Source: Hymenobacter glacialis
Lineage (GTDB): Bacteria > Bacteroidota > Bacteroidia > Cytophagales > Hymenobacteraceae
Reading direction: 5' to 3'
Length of the DNA: 57,062 nt
NCBI RefSeq assembly: GCF_001816165.1
Contig: NZ_MDZC01000050.1
Coordinates: forward strand, 1-57,062
Every line of letters begins with the position of its first letter. The first letter of the stretch is position 1. Below, piece after piece: positions 6,372 through 13,865 of this stretch. The position numbers and the translations under genes are program-made. The notes below the pieces were generated by a model. The model worked only from the letters and a program-made list of their open reading frames with translations. It did no database searches and was not told where the DNA came from.

Positions 6372-6788
6372 TTAGGTAGCAGTTTCATCTGCTGGCATTC
6401 TCGCCATCTGTATGGGCGGCACAATCGGCGTACCCGCCACAACCTCCCCAAACAGCGGGTCATTGGGAAGCGGCTGCCCGCCGTTCCCATCCGGCACCTG
6501 GTTGAAAATAACCTCTTCCTCGCCGGGCGTGCTCTGCGCAAGGTGGTCTTCCAGCACTTCCTGCCCGCTGTTGGCGTGCAGCGCCTGCGTGAGCAGGGTA
6601 TAGGTGCTCACGTCGACGTTGTAGAGCAGGTTCAGCGCGTTCATCTGCATGGCCGCATCTTCGGCCGCGCCAATGGCATCCGAGAGTAGCTTGGTGTAGC
6701 GCCGGGCCTTCTGGTCGGCCTTGGCCCGCAGGCGAATAGCGCGCTTCATGCGGCGCTTGAATTGAGTTTGATAGGCAGTAAGAGCCAT
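6372..6788 (-). CDS. Hypothetical protein of the element
   Basis: The 138-residue product begins with a basic helix (QFKRRMKRAIRLRAKADQKARR broken by Ala) followed by an Ala-rich helix and an acidic, Pro-rich C-terminal half (EEEVIFNQVPDGNGGQPLP). No family is recognised and no signal peptide is seen. It lies downstream of the conserved 248-residue protein gene on the same strand, separated by a hairpin, and ends next to the bidirectional terminator. A structural or scaffolding role for the pair is possible, but nothing in the sequence shows it. Confidence 0.55.
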   Translation of the reverse strand: MALTAYQTQFKRRMKRAIRLRAKADQKARRYTKLLSDAIGAAEDAAMQMNALNLLYNVDVSTYTLLTQALHANSGQEVLEDHLAQSTPGEEEVIFNQVPDGNGGQPLPNDPLFGEVVAGTPIVPPIQMARMPADETAT

Positions 6789-6828
6789 AAATAAGAAACT
6801 TAGGAGATGAAAGAAAAGGAAAAGGAAA

Positions 6829-6854
6829 ATGGCCAGCCGCTACCGACTGGCCAT
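6829..6854 (-). terminator. Hairpin terminator after the 248-residue protein gene
   Basis: Arms ATGGCCAG (6829-6836) and CTGGCCAT (6847-6854) are complementary and, on the minus strand, are followed by TTTTCCTTTTCC. It separates two minus-strand genes and probably reduces read-through. Confidence 0.6.
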
Positions 6855-6874
6855 CTTACCGAGTTTGCCTGGGC

Positions 6875-7621
6875 CTAGGCCACATACTCAATGGCCAGCG
6901 GGTTCGTGCTGTTGTTATTGAGGGCGTAGAACTTGCCGTTAATCTGCTGGTAGAAGTTGATGCCAACTACACCCACCACCAGATTAGCCGCAGACGGAGC
7001 CGCCGGGAAGGTGGCTACCACCGACTGGTTAGCTAGGGCTGCGCTGTTGATGGGTAGGATGCCCAGCGGAGCCGCTACCACGGCGTTAGTGAAGGTCAGC
7101 GCCTCCATATCCAGGTCCGAAGCGGCAAATACCACCTCGAAGTGCGTAGCGCCCTGCGGAGCCGCAATGTCCGATGCCGGATTCAACGCCGGAATGCTCA
7201 TGGTTACATTAGCACCGGCACCGGTCACCTCGTAGGGGAAGTACATGGTCTGACCGATGCCAGCCCCCGCGTTGAAGTTGAAGCCCAGCAGCGGGGCCGA
7301 GTTGCTGGCGTCGAACACCCGCAAGCCGCGGTCATTCGTGTCGTCGAGCCCAATGACTTCGCGCATCACCTTCGTGAGGCGTGAGGCCAGCAGACTGTCA
7401 CTAGCCGAGGCAATGGCCACGCGCAGCGAGTCGCGGAGCAGCTTGCTGTACTTGGCGGCCAGGCCAAATTCGGCCGCATTTTCGCGGGTACGCGCCCGGC
7501 TCGGGGCGTTGGCGAAGGCCGCCTTGTCACCTTGCGGCTTTTGGGAGATGTTCCCGTTTTTGCTGAACACCAGGCCCCCTACGGTACCCTGGATGCCAAT
7601 AATGCCCGTTTGACGTGCCAT
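6875..7621 (-). CDS. Conserved Bacteroidota protein of unknown function (MARQ-GIIG-GT family)
   Basis: The 248-residue protein opens with MARQTGIIGIQGTVGGLVFS and then has PSRARTRENAAEFG and AAKYSKLLRDSLR. I know this N-terminal pattern (MARQ, GT-GG-FY, RTREN-EFG, K-LR) from many uncharacterised Bacteroidota proteins, often near mobile genes. The second half is beta-rich with Val/Ala/Asn repeats, which would fit a structural protein. There is no signal peptide. The start ATG at 7621 gives the expected conserved beginning. The hairpin at 6829-6854 follows the stop by about 20 bases. Confidence 0.65.
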   Translation of the reverse strand: MARQTGIIGIQGTVGGLVFSKNGNISQKPQGDKAAFANAPSRARTRENAAEFGLAAKYSKLLRDSLRVAIASASDSLLASRLTKVMREVIGLDDTNDRGLRVFDASNSAPLLGFNFNAGAGIGQTMYFPYEVTGAGANVTMSIPALNPASDIAAPQGATHFEVVFAASDLDMEALTFTNAVVAAPLGILPINSAALANQSVVATFPAAPSAANLVVGVVGINFYQQINGKFYALNNNSTNPLAIEYVA

Positions 7622-7686
7622 AGTAGTAAGTTGTTAAAGGTTGAAAATCCGTTTGTATCGTGGCTGCTTGCGCTTATGCGACGTTG

Positions 7687-8271
7687 CTACCAGGTGCAGC
7701 CCACCCCGTAGCGCCGCTTGTTTTTGTAATTGAGCTTGCGCCACTGGCGCGGCATGAGCACACCCACGGCTCCGCATTTCCAGAGTCCACGCCTGGCGGC
7801 CACCGCCGAGGCCTGCTGCGCGGCACGGCCCGCTACTCGGCGCTTCGGGTCGAAGGCCCACGCCCAGCCGCGCACCACCAGCAGCGAGTCCAGCGCCAGG
7901 GCAGGCTTGCCGTCCACCGGTAGCCGCATCGTGGCCAGAGCCCTCCCGTAGAGGTCCATGCCTCGCCGGGTCACCAGCACGGGCCGCTTGGGTCCGAGAA
8001 GCCGCGCCACCGAGTCTGCCGCCTGGTGCCCGTAGGGCTGGTCCGGCTCCGGTGCATCTACCCCCAGCAGCCGCACCCGGTACGTCACGCCACCGGCCAG
8101 CACGTCGTACGTATCGGCATCCACCACCCGCACCACCCGGCCCGCTTCTTCCATCGGAGCTGCGCTGGCACGGCCAGCCGGGGCTAAGCTTTTCACCGCT
8201 GCTTCGCCCAGTCCGAAACCAGTCGCAACCATTAGCAACCACCCACTGAAATACAGCGCTTTATCTTTCAT
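7687..8271 (-). CDS. Secreted thermonuclease (SNase) family protein
   Basis: The protein starts with a hydrophobic segment (ALYFSGWLLMVATGFGLGEA) that could be a signal peptide or anchor, followed by an OB-fold SNase domain: RVVRVVDADTYDV, YRVRLLGVDAPEP (catalytic Arg and Asp region), HQAADSVARLLG, GRALATMRL (second Arg) and a C-terminal ARRGLWKCGA. Staphylococcal nuclease relatives cleave DNA and RNA with calcium. At 194 residues it is slightly longer than a minimal domain. It would act outside the cytoplasm or at the membrane. On mobile elements such nucleases often accompany transfer genes; no other transfer gene is visible here. Confidence 0.8.
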   Translation of the reverse strand: MKDKALYFSGWLLMVATGFGLGEAAVKSLAPAGRASAAPMEEAGRVVRVVDADTYDVLAGGVTYRVRLLGVDAPEPDQPYGHQAADSVARLLGPKRPVLVTRRGMDLYGRALATMRLPVDGKPALALDSLLVVRGWAWAFDPKRRVAGRAAQQASAVAARRGLWKCGAVGVLMPRQWRKLNYKNKRRYGVGCTW

Positions 8272-8341
8272 AGCACGAACCTACAAGCGGCTTTTGACCG
8301 TTGTATATTCGTCCGTCCCAATCGCCCCAAGCTGCCCTAAG

Positions 8342-8536
8342 ATGCCCCAGGTTTGCCTCTATCCCAAAGACGTTGCCCAGCTCACCGGCACCGGCTACGA
8401 TGCCGGCAAGCGCCTCTTACAGCGCATCCGCATCAAGCTGCACAAGCCCGTACGCGCCTACGTTTCGGTGGCCGAATTCTGCGCGTACACAAGCCTTCCA
8501 GAGGCCGAAGTAGCCGCCGCGCTAAACCGAGGCTGA
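8342..8536 (+). CDS. Small HTH-like protein
   Basis: The 64-residue product (from ATG 8342) has LYPKDVAQLTGTGYDAGKRL followed by LQRIRIKLHKP, a helix-turn-helix-like beginning, then YVSVAEFCAYTSLPEAEVAAAL. I recall short Bacteroidota proteins with this FPKDVA-L-G layout beside integrases and mobile-element genes; they look like excisionase or MerR-type DNA-binding domains but have no assigned function. The longer frame from 8294 is not used because its first residues lack conserved character. It is divergent from the thermonuclease gene. Confidence 0.6.
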   Translation: MPQVCLYPKDVAQLTGTGYDAGKRLLQRIRIKLHKPVRAYVSVAEFCAYTSLPEAEVAAALNRG

Positions 8537-8614
8537 AGGCAGGACGGAGGCAGTCTGCAGGCAGTCGACAGCAGAACATTTACGGTTGAGTGAGATGACT
8601 CTATATTGTGCTCC

Positions 8615-9145
8615 ATGAACGATACTACTATTCATGAAGAGGCGCTCGAAACGGTTGTGTTAAGCTGGAAGGGGCCTTACACTTTTGCTGAGTTGCAGCA
8701 AATAGACGAGGGGAATGGTGTTTATCTGTTGACCGGCACAAAGAAGTATAGCCACTCACAACTCATTTCAAGTGAGGTTCTATACTGCGGAATCACCCAG
8801 CAGAAGTTCAGGGTACGGATAAACCAGAAGCACCAGAAACTTCCAAAAATAAAGTCTGCCCATCTACGAATTTGGTTGGGGTGCCTTCTATACCCTGCTG
8901 CCCATACCCGCAGGCACTTAGAGTTACTGGAGACGTGTTTGATTTCCTTCTGGCAACCGGAATTAAACGAGAAAAAGCGAGCCAACAATCCCAAAACGCC
9001 CATATGCCTTGTTGTGAAATGGTGTAAACAGGATGGCACGGCCTACAAACGCTTCCCACAGGATATATCCAATCTTCAGGATGTGATTTGGTGGGACTGT
9101 AACGATTGGAGAGTAGGCGACTTGAAGTTAGTTAAGATGGTATAG
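8615..9145 (+). CDS. GIY-YIG nuclease-like protein
   Basis: The 176-residue protein has the core of a GIY-YIG fold: NGVYLLTG (about residues 33-40, the GIY strand), EVLYCGITQQKFRVR (residues 54-68, the YIG strand with the catalytic-type Arg), and LLETCLISFWQPELNEKK (near 103, supplying the Glu and the Asn). These enzymes cut DNA in homing endonucleases, repair and restriction. Codon and base composition are clearly more AT-rich than its neighbours, suggesting separate acquisition. ATG 8615 is preferred to a TTG nine bases upstream. It converges with the integrase gene, with only six bases between the stops. Confidence 0.65.
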   Translation: MNDTTIHEEALETVVLSWKGPYTFAELQQIDEGNGVYLLTGTKKYSHSQLISSEVLYCGITQQKFRVRINQKHQKLPKIKSAHLRIWLGCLLYPAAHTRRHLELLETCLISFWQPELNEKKRANNPKTPICLVVKWCKQDGTAYKRFPQDISNLQDVIWWDCNDWRVGDLKLVKMV

Positions 9146-9151
9146 CCTCAA

Positions 9152-10516
9152 TCATCTCGTCGGCTCCCCGTCGTACCATTCACCCAGCACCGCACGCCAC
9201 GCATCGAGCACCGCCGGAGCCAGAAGCCGCGCCTTGTCCTTGGCGTACCGGTCTGTCACATCCTCGTCGGCGTGCCCGAGCACCAGCTTAGCCAAAGCCT
9301 TGTTGCCGTTGCTCACCTGCTTTAACAGGGTGCCCGCTGTGTGCCGCGCCGTATGGGTGCTGATGACCTGCCAAATAGGCCGCCAGTTGTGCATCACTTT
9401 GCCGCCCGTTATCAGCCGGTCATCCCATTCACGGGTGAGGCCCGCCCCCTGCGCTATTTCCTTAATCCAGTCGCCACGCTGCTGCCAGTTGCGGGCCGGA
9501 AACTGCCAGCCCCACCGCTCACCGATTTTCAGGGCAATAGGAGGCAGCGGTACGGCCGCGTCATTGCCCGTTTTACCCTGCGCGTGGAGCAGTGCTGGCA
9601 CCTGGCTACCATCTTCCAGGGTCAGCGTGATTCGCTCGCGCTTGTCGAATTTTTCCAGGTCCTCGTACCGACGTCCGCTGAATAGCTGAAACAGCCACCG
9701 GTCCCGCTCTTCGGCCAGCTGCTCAGAAGTCGGCCGCCACCGAATCAGCTTACGCACCTCCTCAATCTCCAAATCCAGCTGCGGTGCGTTCTTGGCCGAG
9801 TACTGCAGCCACGCCATGTCGGCCGGCAGCCCCAGCTGCTCCAGGCACTTGCGGATGCCTCCAAAATGCACCTTCACCGTCGCATCTGACTTCTGCAGGT
9901 CCAGCAGGTGCTGCTGATATTCCTTGGCTACTTTCTGCGTCACCTGGTCGGGCCGCAGTTCAGGCCGCCAGACTTCCATCATCGTAGCCAGCTGGTCGTA
10001 CTTGCGCAACGAGTCCTTGGCCAGGTTGCGGTTCTCCGCTTTCCATTCTTCCAGTACCTGCCGGAAGGTGCGGCTCACCGCCGGCGCAACCTTTGGCGCG
10101 GCCTTCTCTTTGCCCGGCACCAACTCGGCCGCCAGCACGGCTTTGGGTATTCTCCCCGGCTCTCCGTTGTCAAACAACCGGCAGAACGTATCCTCGACCG
10201 TTTTCCTGCGCGACATCAGGTGTGCGTTGATGTTGGTGGCCGTGTCGGGGTGCGTCGGAACGGTGGCCATTTCCTTCACCGTGAGCCTGCGCCCATCCAA
10301 CGCCCGCTGCGCCTTGATATCCCACAGCGCTTCGACACCTTGGCCATTCGGGCCGGGCCGCTCCGGCAGCACCAAAACCCCGGCATCCAGCTGCAATTCC
10401 TGGCCGTGCCACCGCAATGTCATGCGCACCGGGCAGTACCCGCGCTTGTTTCGGGCGGCAAGCCGCAGGTAGAACTGCACGCTGATGGTGCGCTTGTAGA
10501 GGGTAGGGGTCAGCAT
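9152..10516 (-). CDS. Tyrosine recombinase / site-specific integrase
   Basis: The 454-residue protein has the Bacteroidota phage- and transposon-integrase layout: an N-terminal arm-binding-type beta domain (TISVQFYLRLAARNKRGYCP), a central SAM-like helical domain (RTFRQVLEEWKAENRNLAKD), and a catalytic domain with Arg near residue 280 (LFSGRRYEDL), H-x-x-R near 390 (HTARHTAGTLL) and the nucleophile Tyr near 423 (LGHADEDVTDRYAK). All catalytic residues appear intact, so it could still be active. It lies beside the 3' end of tRNA-Asn, the classical target of such enzymes. Its leader holds four 12-base repeats, and a clear promoter stands at 10580-10611. Confidence 0.92.
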   Translation of the reverse strand: MLTPTLYKRTISVQFYLRLAARNKRGYCPVRMTLRWHGQELQLDAGVLVLPERPGPNGQGVEALWDIKAQRALDGRRLTVKEMATVPTHPDTATNINAHLMSRRKTVEDTFCRLFDNGEPGRIPKAVLAAELVPGKEKAAPKVAPAVSRTFRQVLEEWKAENRNLAKDSLRKYDQLATMMEVWRPELRPDQVTQKVAKEYQQHLLDLQKSDATVKVHFGGIRKCLEQLGLPADMAWLQYSAKNAPQLDLEIEEVRKLIRWRPTSEQLAEERDRWLFQLFSGRRYEDLEKFDKRERITLTLEDGSQVPALLHAQGKTGNDAAVPLPPIALKIGERWGWQFPARNWQQRGDWIKEIAQGAGLTREWDDRLITGGKVMHNWRPIWQVISTHTARHTAGTLLKQVSNGNKALAKLVLGHADEDVTDRYAKDKARLLAPAVLDAWRAVLGEWYDGEPTR

Positions 10517-10525
10517 CTGTTTGGC

Positions 10526-10573
10526 CTTTATCCCAGGTTTTGTCCCGGTATGTGTCCCGGTTCATGTCCCGGT
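10526..10573 (-). repeat. Four 12-base tandem repeats in the integrase leader
   Basis: On the minus strand the units read ACCGGGACATGA, ACCGGGACACAT, ACCGGGACAAAA and the diverged CCTGGGATAAAG, in exact 12-base register. They lie between the predicted transcription start (about 10573) and the ATG at 10516. They could bind the integrase or a regulator, or act in the mRNA. Confidence 0.75.
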
Positions 10574-10579
10574 CTAAGC

Positions 10580-10611
10580 CAAAGTTAATCGGAGATGCCC
10601 GCAGATGCAAA
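10580..10611 (-). promoter_or_regulatory. Integrase promoter
   Basis: On the minus strand a -33 TTTG (10608-10611) and a -7 TAACTTTG (10580-10587) stand 20 bases apart. The predicted start lies at the edge of the 12-base repeats. Confidence 0.75.
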
Positions 10612-10644
10612 CTGCGAATGTGCCTTGGATGGCCTTAAAACGAA

Positions 10645-10672
10645 GAAAGTCCGCCTGGATGGGCGGACTTTC
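10645..10672 (-). terminator. tRNA-Asn terminator
   Basis: Arms GAAAGTCCGCC (10645-10655) and GGCGGACTTTC (10662-10672) are perfectly complementary, eight bases downstream of the tRNA CCA end on the minus strand. Confidence 0.75.
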
Positions 10673-10682
10673 TAAGCTGTGG

Positions 10683-10756
10683 CGCTCCCTCCTGGGCTCG
10701 AACCAGGGACCCTCTGATTAACAGTCAGATGCTCTAACCGGCTGAGCTAAGGAAGC
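10683..10756 (-). tRNA. tRNA-Asn (GTT)
   Basis: On the minus strand the acceptor arms GCTTCCT and AGGGAGC pair (one G-T), the D arm is GCTC/GAGC, the anticodon stem TCTGA/TCAGA encloses CTGTTAA with anticodon GTT, and the T arm CCTGG/CCAGG encloses TTCGAGC. The discriminator is G and CCA is encoded at 10680-10682. The integrase gene next to its 3' end marks it as the probable attachment site of the left-hand element. Confidence 0.95.
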
Positions 10757-10796
10757 AATTGCTTGCCCGAAACCCGGTTGTTCTTGTTTCGGACTG

Positions 10797-10827
10797 CAAA
10801 CTTACGACCTTCTCTAAAAAAGCACAA
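10797..10827 (-). promoter_or_regulatory. tRNA-Asn promoter
   Basis: On the minus strand the -33 TTG (10825-10827) and -7 TAAGTTTG (10797-10804) are 20 bases apart, about 40 bases upstream of the tRNA 5' end. Confidence 0.65.
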
Positions 10828-10867
10828 GCCAAAAGCAATATTTTTTTCTAAAAACTTATGCAAACCC

Positions 10868-11344
10868 CTAGTTTGTGATGCTGAGCAGGCTGCCTTGCAA
10901 GCTGGTGCTGTACTGCTTCAGCGGCCTTGGGGCCGGACCACCAGTGACTTGGCCGCGTAAATCGAATTGTGAAGTGCAGCACGAGTCACGCATGAATAAA
11001 CGGGAATTTCGGTCGAGGCTCACGGTCGCGCAGGCATCGTAGGGCTGATAAGGGCAATTGCGCTCGAATGCCAGGAAGGTACTGGCACTCTGGCGGACCA
11101 CAATCACGCCTTTCACGCCACCCAGTCCGGCGGGGCCCTGCACAGGCAAGGTCACGGCGCCGTTGTCAAAGCGTAGGGGCGCGTACTGCTGGTTGGTGAT
11201 GTTGATGCTCAGGTTGACCGGCGCGTTGGGTATCAGCGGCTGGTCACTGGCGTTGTCGACGCACGCTGCCAACAGGGGTAACGCCAGCAGAGTCAGCCAA
11301 CGTGCGAATCCACGAACAGAGGGCTGGAATTGGCATGTGGTCAT
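10868..11344 (-). CDS. Rieske-like lipoprotein with altered cluster ligands
   Basis: The 158-residue product has a lipoprotein signal (LPLLAAC, lipidated Cys28). The C-terminal half follows the Rieske fold order: FERNCPYQ (Cys97), a second Cys at 105, then SCCTSQFDLRGQVTGGPAP with PLKQY, closely matching the end of a Rieske domain (the usual CPCHGS-FD, G-V, GPAP-PL-Y). The normal two Cys-x-His pairs are absent: there is no His at the expected sites, while Cys97, Cys105, Cys122 and Cys123 remain. It should sit on a membrane facing the periplasm or outside. It follows the 3-hydroxybutyryl-CoA dehydrogenase gene after 13 bases, so it is probably co-transcribed. A start 44 codons upstream would overlap that gene and is rejected. 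Confidence 0.6.
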   Translation of the reverse strand: MTTCQFQPSVRGFARWLTLLALPLLAACVDNASDQPLIPNAPVNLSINITNQQYAPLRFDNGAVTLPVQGPAGLGGVKGVIVVRQSASTFLAFERNCPYQPYDACATVSLDRNSRLFMRDSCCTSQFDLRGQVTGGPAPRPLKQYSTSLQGSLLSITN

Positions 11345-11357
11345 TGCGGGGAGCTTG

Positions 11358-12206
11358 TTAGTAGGTGTAGAAGCCTTGCCCCGTCTTGCGGCCGTGGTGG
11401 CCGGCGTCCACTTTCTGCTGCTGAATGCGGCTAGGCCGAAACTTGGCATCCTGGTGGAAAGAGGCAAACATGGCACTGGTCACCGAAAAGTTGGTGTCGA
11501 CGCCAATCAGGTCTATCAACCGGAACGGACCCATTTTGAATCCGCTGGCCTCCAGCAATTCATCCACTACCTCAAAGGAAGCCACGTTTTCTTCCACAAT
11601 TTTCAGGCTCTCCACGTAGTAGTGGCGCGCCACCCGGTTCACAATGAAGCCGGGGGCATCGGCGGCCCGCACGGGCGTTTTGCCCAAACGCTTGGCCAGC
11701 GCCTCCACGGCATCGGCCACGGCGGGGGCAGTAGCCACGCCACTTATTACCTCCACCAGGGGCATCAGCGGGGCCGGATTGAAGAAGTGCATGCCCACCA
11801 CCCGCTCCGGGTGAGGAACGGGCGCTGCGAGCTGCGTAATGGGCAGCGAGGAGGTGTTGGACGCCAGTATGGTTTCCGGGGTGTTGATGGTGGCCAGCTC
11901 CCGGAACAACTGATGCTTCACATCGAGCCGCTCCACCACGGCCTCGATGATGAGGTCGGCTTGCACGATGCTCATATCGGTAGTGGGCGTGAGCAGGGCC
12001 AGGGCTTCATCGCGGGCTTCGGCGGTGAGCTTGTTTTTGGCCACCAACTTGCCCAGGCCGGCCGCAATGGCCGAGTGGGCCTTTTCCAGCGCCGAGGGGC
12101 TCAGGTCGAAGAGAATGGTGGGCAGGCCGTGCTGAATGCCCAGCTGCGCAATGCCCAGCCCCATGGTGCCAGCCCCCACCACGGCCAAGGTTTGAATGTC
12201 TTTCAT
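11358..12206 (-). CDS. 3-hydroxybutyryl-CoA dehydrogenase
   Basis: The 282-residue enzyme has an N-terminal NAD-binding Rossmann motif (VVGAGTMGLGIAQLG, residues 9-23), SNTSSLPI, and the catalytic segment GMHFFNPAPLMPLVEVISG (His, then Glu and Asn motif), with FIVNRV and a C-terminal helical domain ending in the usual KTGQGFYTY. It converts 3-hydroxyacyl-CoA to acetoacetyl-CoA with NAD(P), in fatty acid or butyrate metabolism or phenylacetate breakdown (PaaH-like). ATG 12206 gives the standard beginning MKDIQTLAVVGAG; the upstream frame is leader. It is the first gene of a likely two-gene operon with the Rieske-like lipoprotein. Confidence 0.92.
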   Translation of the reverse strand: MKDIQTLAVVGAGTMGLGIAQLGIQHGLPTILFDLSPSALEKAHSAIAAGLGKLVAKNKLTAEARDEALALLTPTTDMSIVQADLIIEAVVERLDVKHQLFRELATINTPETILASNTSSLPITQLAAPVPHPERVVGMHFFNPAPLMPLVEVISGVATAPAVADAVEALAKRLGKTPVRAADAPGFIVNRVARHYYVESLKIVEENVASFEVVDELLEASGFKMGPFRLIDLIGVDTNFSVTSAMFASFHQDAKFRPSRIQQQKVDAGHHGRKTGQGFYTY

Positions 12207-12220
12207 AGCGCGAAGGTAAA

Positions 12221-12259
12221 CGGCCCGCCCCAGCAAGCAGGGCTTGACGAGGCGGGCCG
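12221..12259 (-). terminator. Hairpin after ftsY
   Basis: Arms CGGCCCGCC (12221-12229) and GGCGGGCCG (12251-12259) are perfectly complementary and lie 25 bases after the ftsY stop. There is little T tract. Confidence 0.55.
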
Positions 12260-12284
12260 CACCGGAAACCTCCGTTTGAAAAGG

Positions 12285-13256
12285 TTATTTCTTAAACAGC
12301 GAATTGACGAACGTGTGCCGGTCAAACAGCTGCAGGTCGGTCATCTTCTCCCCCACCCCAATGTAGCGCACCGGAATGCTGAATTGGTCCGAAATGCCGA
12401 TGACCACGCCGCCCCGGGCGGTACCGTCGAGCTTGGTGATGGCCAGAGCCGTGACTTCGGTGGCCTTGGTAAACTCCTTGGCCTGCAGAAACGCGTTCTG
12501 ACCCGTGCTGCCGTCCAGCACCAGCAGTACCTCGTGCGGGGCATCGGGAATCACCTTTTGCATCACACGCTTTATTTTGGTCAGCTCGTTCATCAGGTTC
12601 ACCTTGTTGTGCAGGCGGCCGGCCGTGTCGATGATGACCACGTCGGCGCCCAGCTCCACGCCTCTGCGCACGGCGTCGTAGGCCACGGAGGCGGGGTCGG
12701 TATTCATGCCGTGGCTCACCACGGGCACGCCCACCCGTTCGCCCCAAATGATGAGCTGGTCAACGGCGGCGGCCCGGAAAGTATCGGCGGCTCCCAGCAC
12801 TACTTTTTTGCCCGCAGCATGGAAGCGGTGGGCCAGCTTGCCGATGGTGGTGGTTTTGCCCACGCCGTTCACGCCCACTACCATGATAACGTAGGGCTGG
12901 CCGGTGGTACCGGCACTGTCCAGCACGGCCATGGAGCCGGAATTATTGTCTTCCAGCAGGGCCACGATTTCCTCGCGCAGGATGCGGTCCAGCTCGCCGG
13001 TACTCACGTACTTGTCGCGCGCCACCCGGGCCTCGATGCGGTCAATCACCTTCACCGTGGTTTCGATGCCCACGTCGGCGTGTACCAGCAGGCCTTCCAG
13101 GTCGTCGAGCACCGCCTCGTCCACGGTGCTTTTGCCCACCACGGCCTTGCTTAGCTGGTCGAAGAAGTTGGTTTTGGTCTTTTCCAGGCCGGCGTCAAGC
13201 GACGCCTGCTGCGTGGTGCTTTCCTTGTCCTTTTTAAAAAAATCGAAGAGGCCCAT
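12285..13256 (-). CDS. ftsY: Signal recognition particle receptor FtsY
   Basis: The 323-residue protein has the SRP GTPase NG domain: the helical N domain, then the P-loop [19 protein letters not shown], the insertion-box region [26 protein letters not shown] (G3), [10 protein letters not shown] (G4) and a final [13 protein letters not shown] closing motif. It is short, with only a minimal acidic N-terminal A region ([14 protein letters not shown]), as is usual in Bacteroidota. It docks SRP-bound ribosomes at the inner membrane for co-translational insertion. The GTCATGCTGAGC palindromic repeat begins eight bases upstream of its start. It lies downstream of rpmG and the DUF4295 gene, separated by a terminator. 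Confidence 0.96.
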   Translation of the reverse strand: MGLFDFFKKDKESTTQQASLDAGLEKTKTNFFDQLSKAVVGKSTVDEAVLDDLEGLLVHADVGIETTVKVIDRIEARVARDKYVSTGELDRILREEIVALLEDNNSGSMAVLDSAGTTGQPYVIMVVGVNGVGKTTTIGKLAHRFHAAGKKVVLGAADTFRAAAVDQLIIWGERVGVPVVSHGMNTDPASVAYDAVRRGVELGADVVIIDTAGRLHNKVNLMNELTKIKRVMQKVIPDAPHEVLLVLDGSTGQNAFLQAKEFTKATEVTALAITKLDGTARGGVVIGISDQFSIPVRYIGVGEKMTDLQLFDRHTFVNSLFKK

Positions 13257-13263
13257 TGAGGTT

Positions 13264-13372
13264 CTGTCATGCTGAGCTTGCGAAGCATCTTATCACGTTC
13301 GCGGTGCTCAAAAATAAAATGGACGCTGACGAAAGCAGCCGTGATAAGATGCTTCCTTCGTCAGCATGACAG
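13264..13372. repeat. GTCATGCTGAGC palindromic repeat, copy 1
   Basis: CTGTCATGCTGA (13264-13275) and TCAGCATGACAG (13361-13372) form the ends, with inner arms GAAGCATCTTATCACG and CGTGATAAGATGCTTC around a central region. It is 109 bases long, untranslated, and the most diverged of four copies in this window. Confidence 0.8.
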
Positions 13373-13385
13373 GGGTATTACACGC

Positions 13386-13413
13386 AAAAAGTCCCACGAA
13401 GGTGGGACTTTTT
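13386..13413 (-). terminator. Terminator after the DUF4295 gene
   Basis: AAAAAGTCCCAC (13386-13397) and GTGGGACTTTTT (13402-13413) form a perfect stem with a four-base loop and a T tract on both strands, between the DUF4295 gene and ftsY. Confidence 0.85.
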
Positions 13414-13441
13414 AAACTTTTACAAAGCTGGTGGGGGCAAC

Positions 13442-13606
13442 TTATTTGTTGCCGGTAGCCAAGTAATCCTGCACTTTATCGAGCAGAACCATTTCCTCGC
13501 GGAAGGTATAAGCACCGGTTTTCTCCGATTTAACGGCACGAATCACCTTAGCCCAGTTCTTGGCGTTCTCTGTGGTTTTCAGAGTTGCTACTACTTTCTT
13601 AGCCAT
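13442..13606 (-). CDS. DUF4295 family protein
   Basis: This 54-residue basic protein (beginning MAKKVVATLKTTENAKNWAK and ending DKVQDYLATGNK) is DUF4295, a small protein nearly universal in Bacteroidota and always beside rpmG/rpmB. Its conservation and position suggest an accessory ribosomal or ribosome-associated protein, but its function is not established. It lies eight bases downstream of rpmG, clearly in the same transcript, and is followed by a strong terminator. Confidence 0.9.
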   Translation of the reverse strand: MAKKVVATLKTTENAKNWAKVIRAVKSEKTGAYTFREEMVLLDKVQDYLATGNK

Positions 13607-13614
13607 TGTTCAGG

Positions 13615-13797
13615 TTATTTAATTTCCTTGTGAACGGTCATTTTCTTGAGGATGGGGTTGAATTTCTTCAACTCGATGCGCTCGGGGGTGTTCTTGCGGT
13701 TCTTGGTGGTGATGTAGCGCGAGGTGCCCGGCATCCCCGAGGTTTTATGCTCGGTGCATTCCATGATAACCTGCACCCGGTTTCCTTTCTTGGCCAT
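13615..13797 (-). CDS. rpmG: 50S ribosomal protein bL33
   Basis: The 60-residue protein ([18 protein letters not shown] at the start, [18 protein letters not shown] in the middle) is bL33, a component of the large ribosomal subunit near the E site. The Cys14 region lacks the paired Cys-x-x-Cys of zinc-binding forms (MEC then no second close Cys), so this appears to be a zinc-independent form. It has a clear promoter 38 bases upstream and is co-transcribed with the DUF4295 gene. Confidence 0.96.
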   Translation of the reverse strand: MAKKGNRVQVIMECTEHKTSGMPGTSRYITTKNRKNTPERIELKKFNPILKKMTVHKEIK

Positions 13798-13834
13798 CTC
13801 GACGGGGGTGTTGTTTTTTTAAAATTTAGGACTG

Positions 13835-13865
13835 CAAAGGTACGGGTCTTTTTGTAAACGACAAA
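13835..13865 (-). promoter_or_regulatory. rpmG promoter
   Basis: On the minus strand the -33 TTTG (13862-13865) and -7 TACCTTTG (13835-13842) are 19 bases apart, a textbook Bacteroidota promoter. It shows that rpmG can be expressed independently of rpmB. Confidence 0.85.

Noticed and set aside
10526..10573. 12-base repeats as a CRISPR array
   Set aside because: Units are contiguous and only 12 bases long, with no spacers and no cas genes.
11058..13154. A 698-codon open frame on the plus strand
   Set aside because: It runs antisense to the lipoprotein, hbd and ftsY genes, which have clear family motifs; its His/Gly-rich sequence is a shadow of their codon usage.
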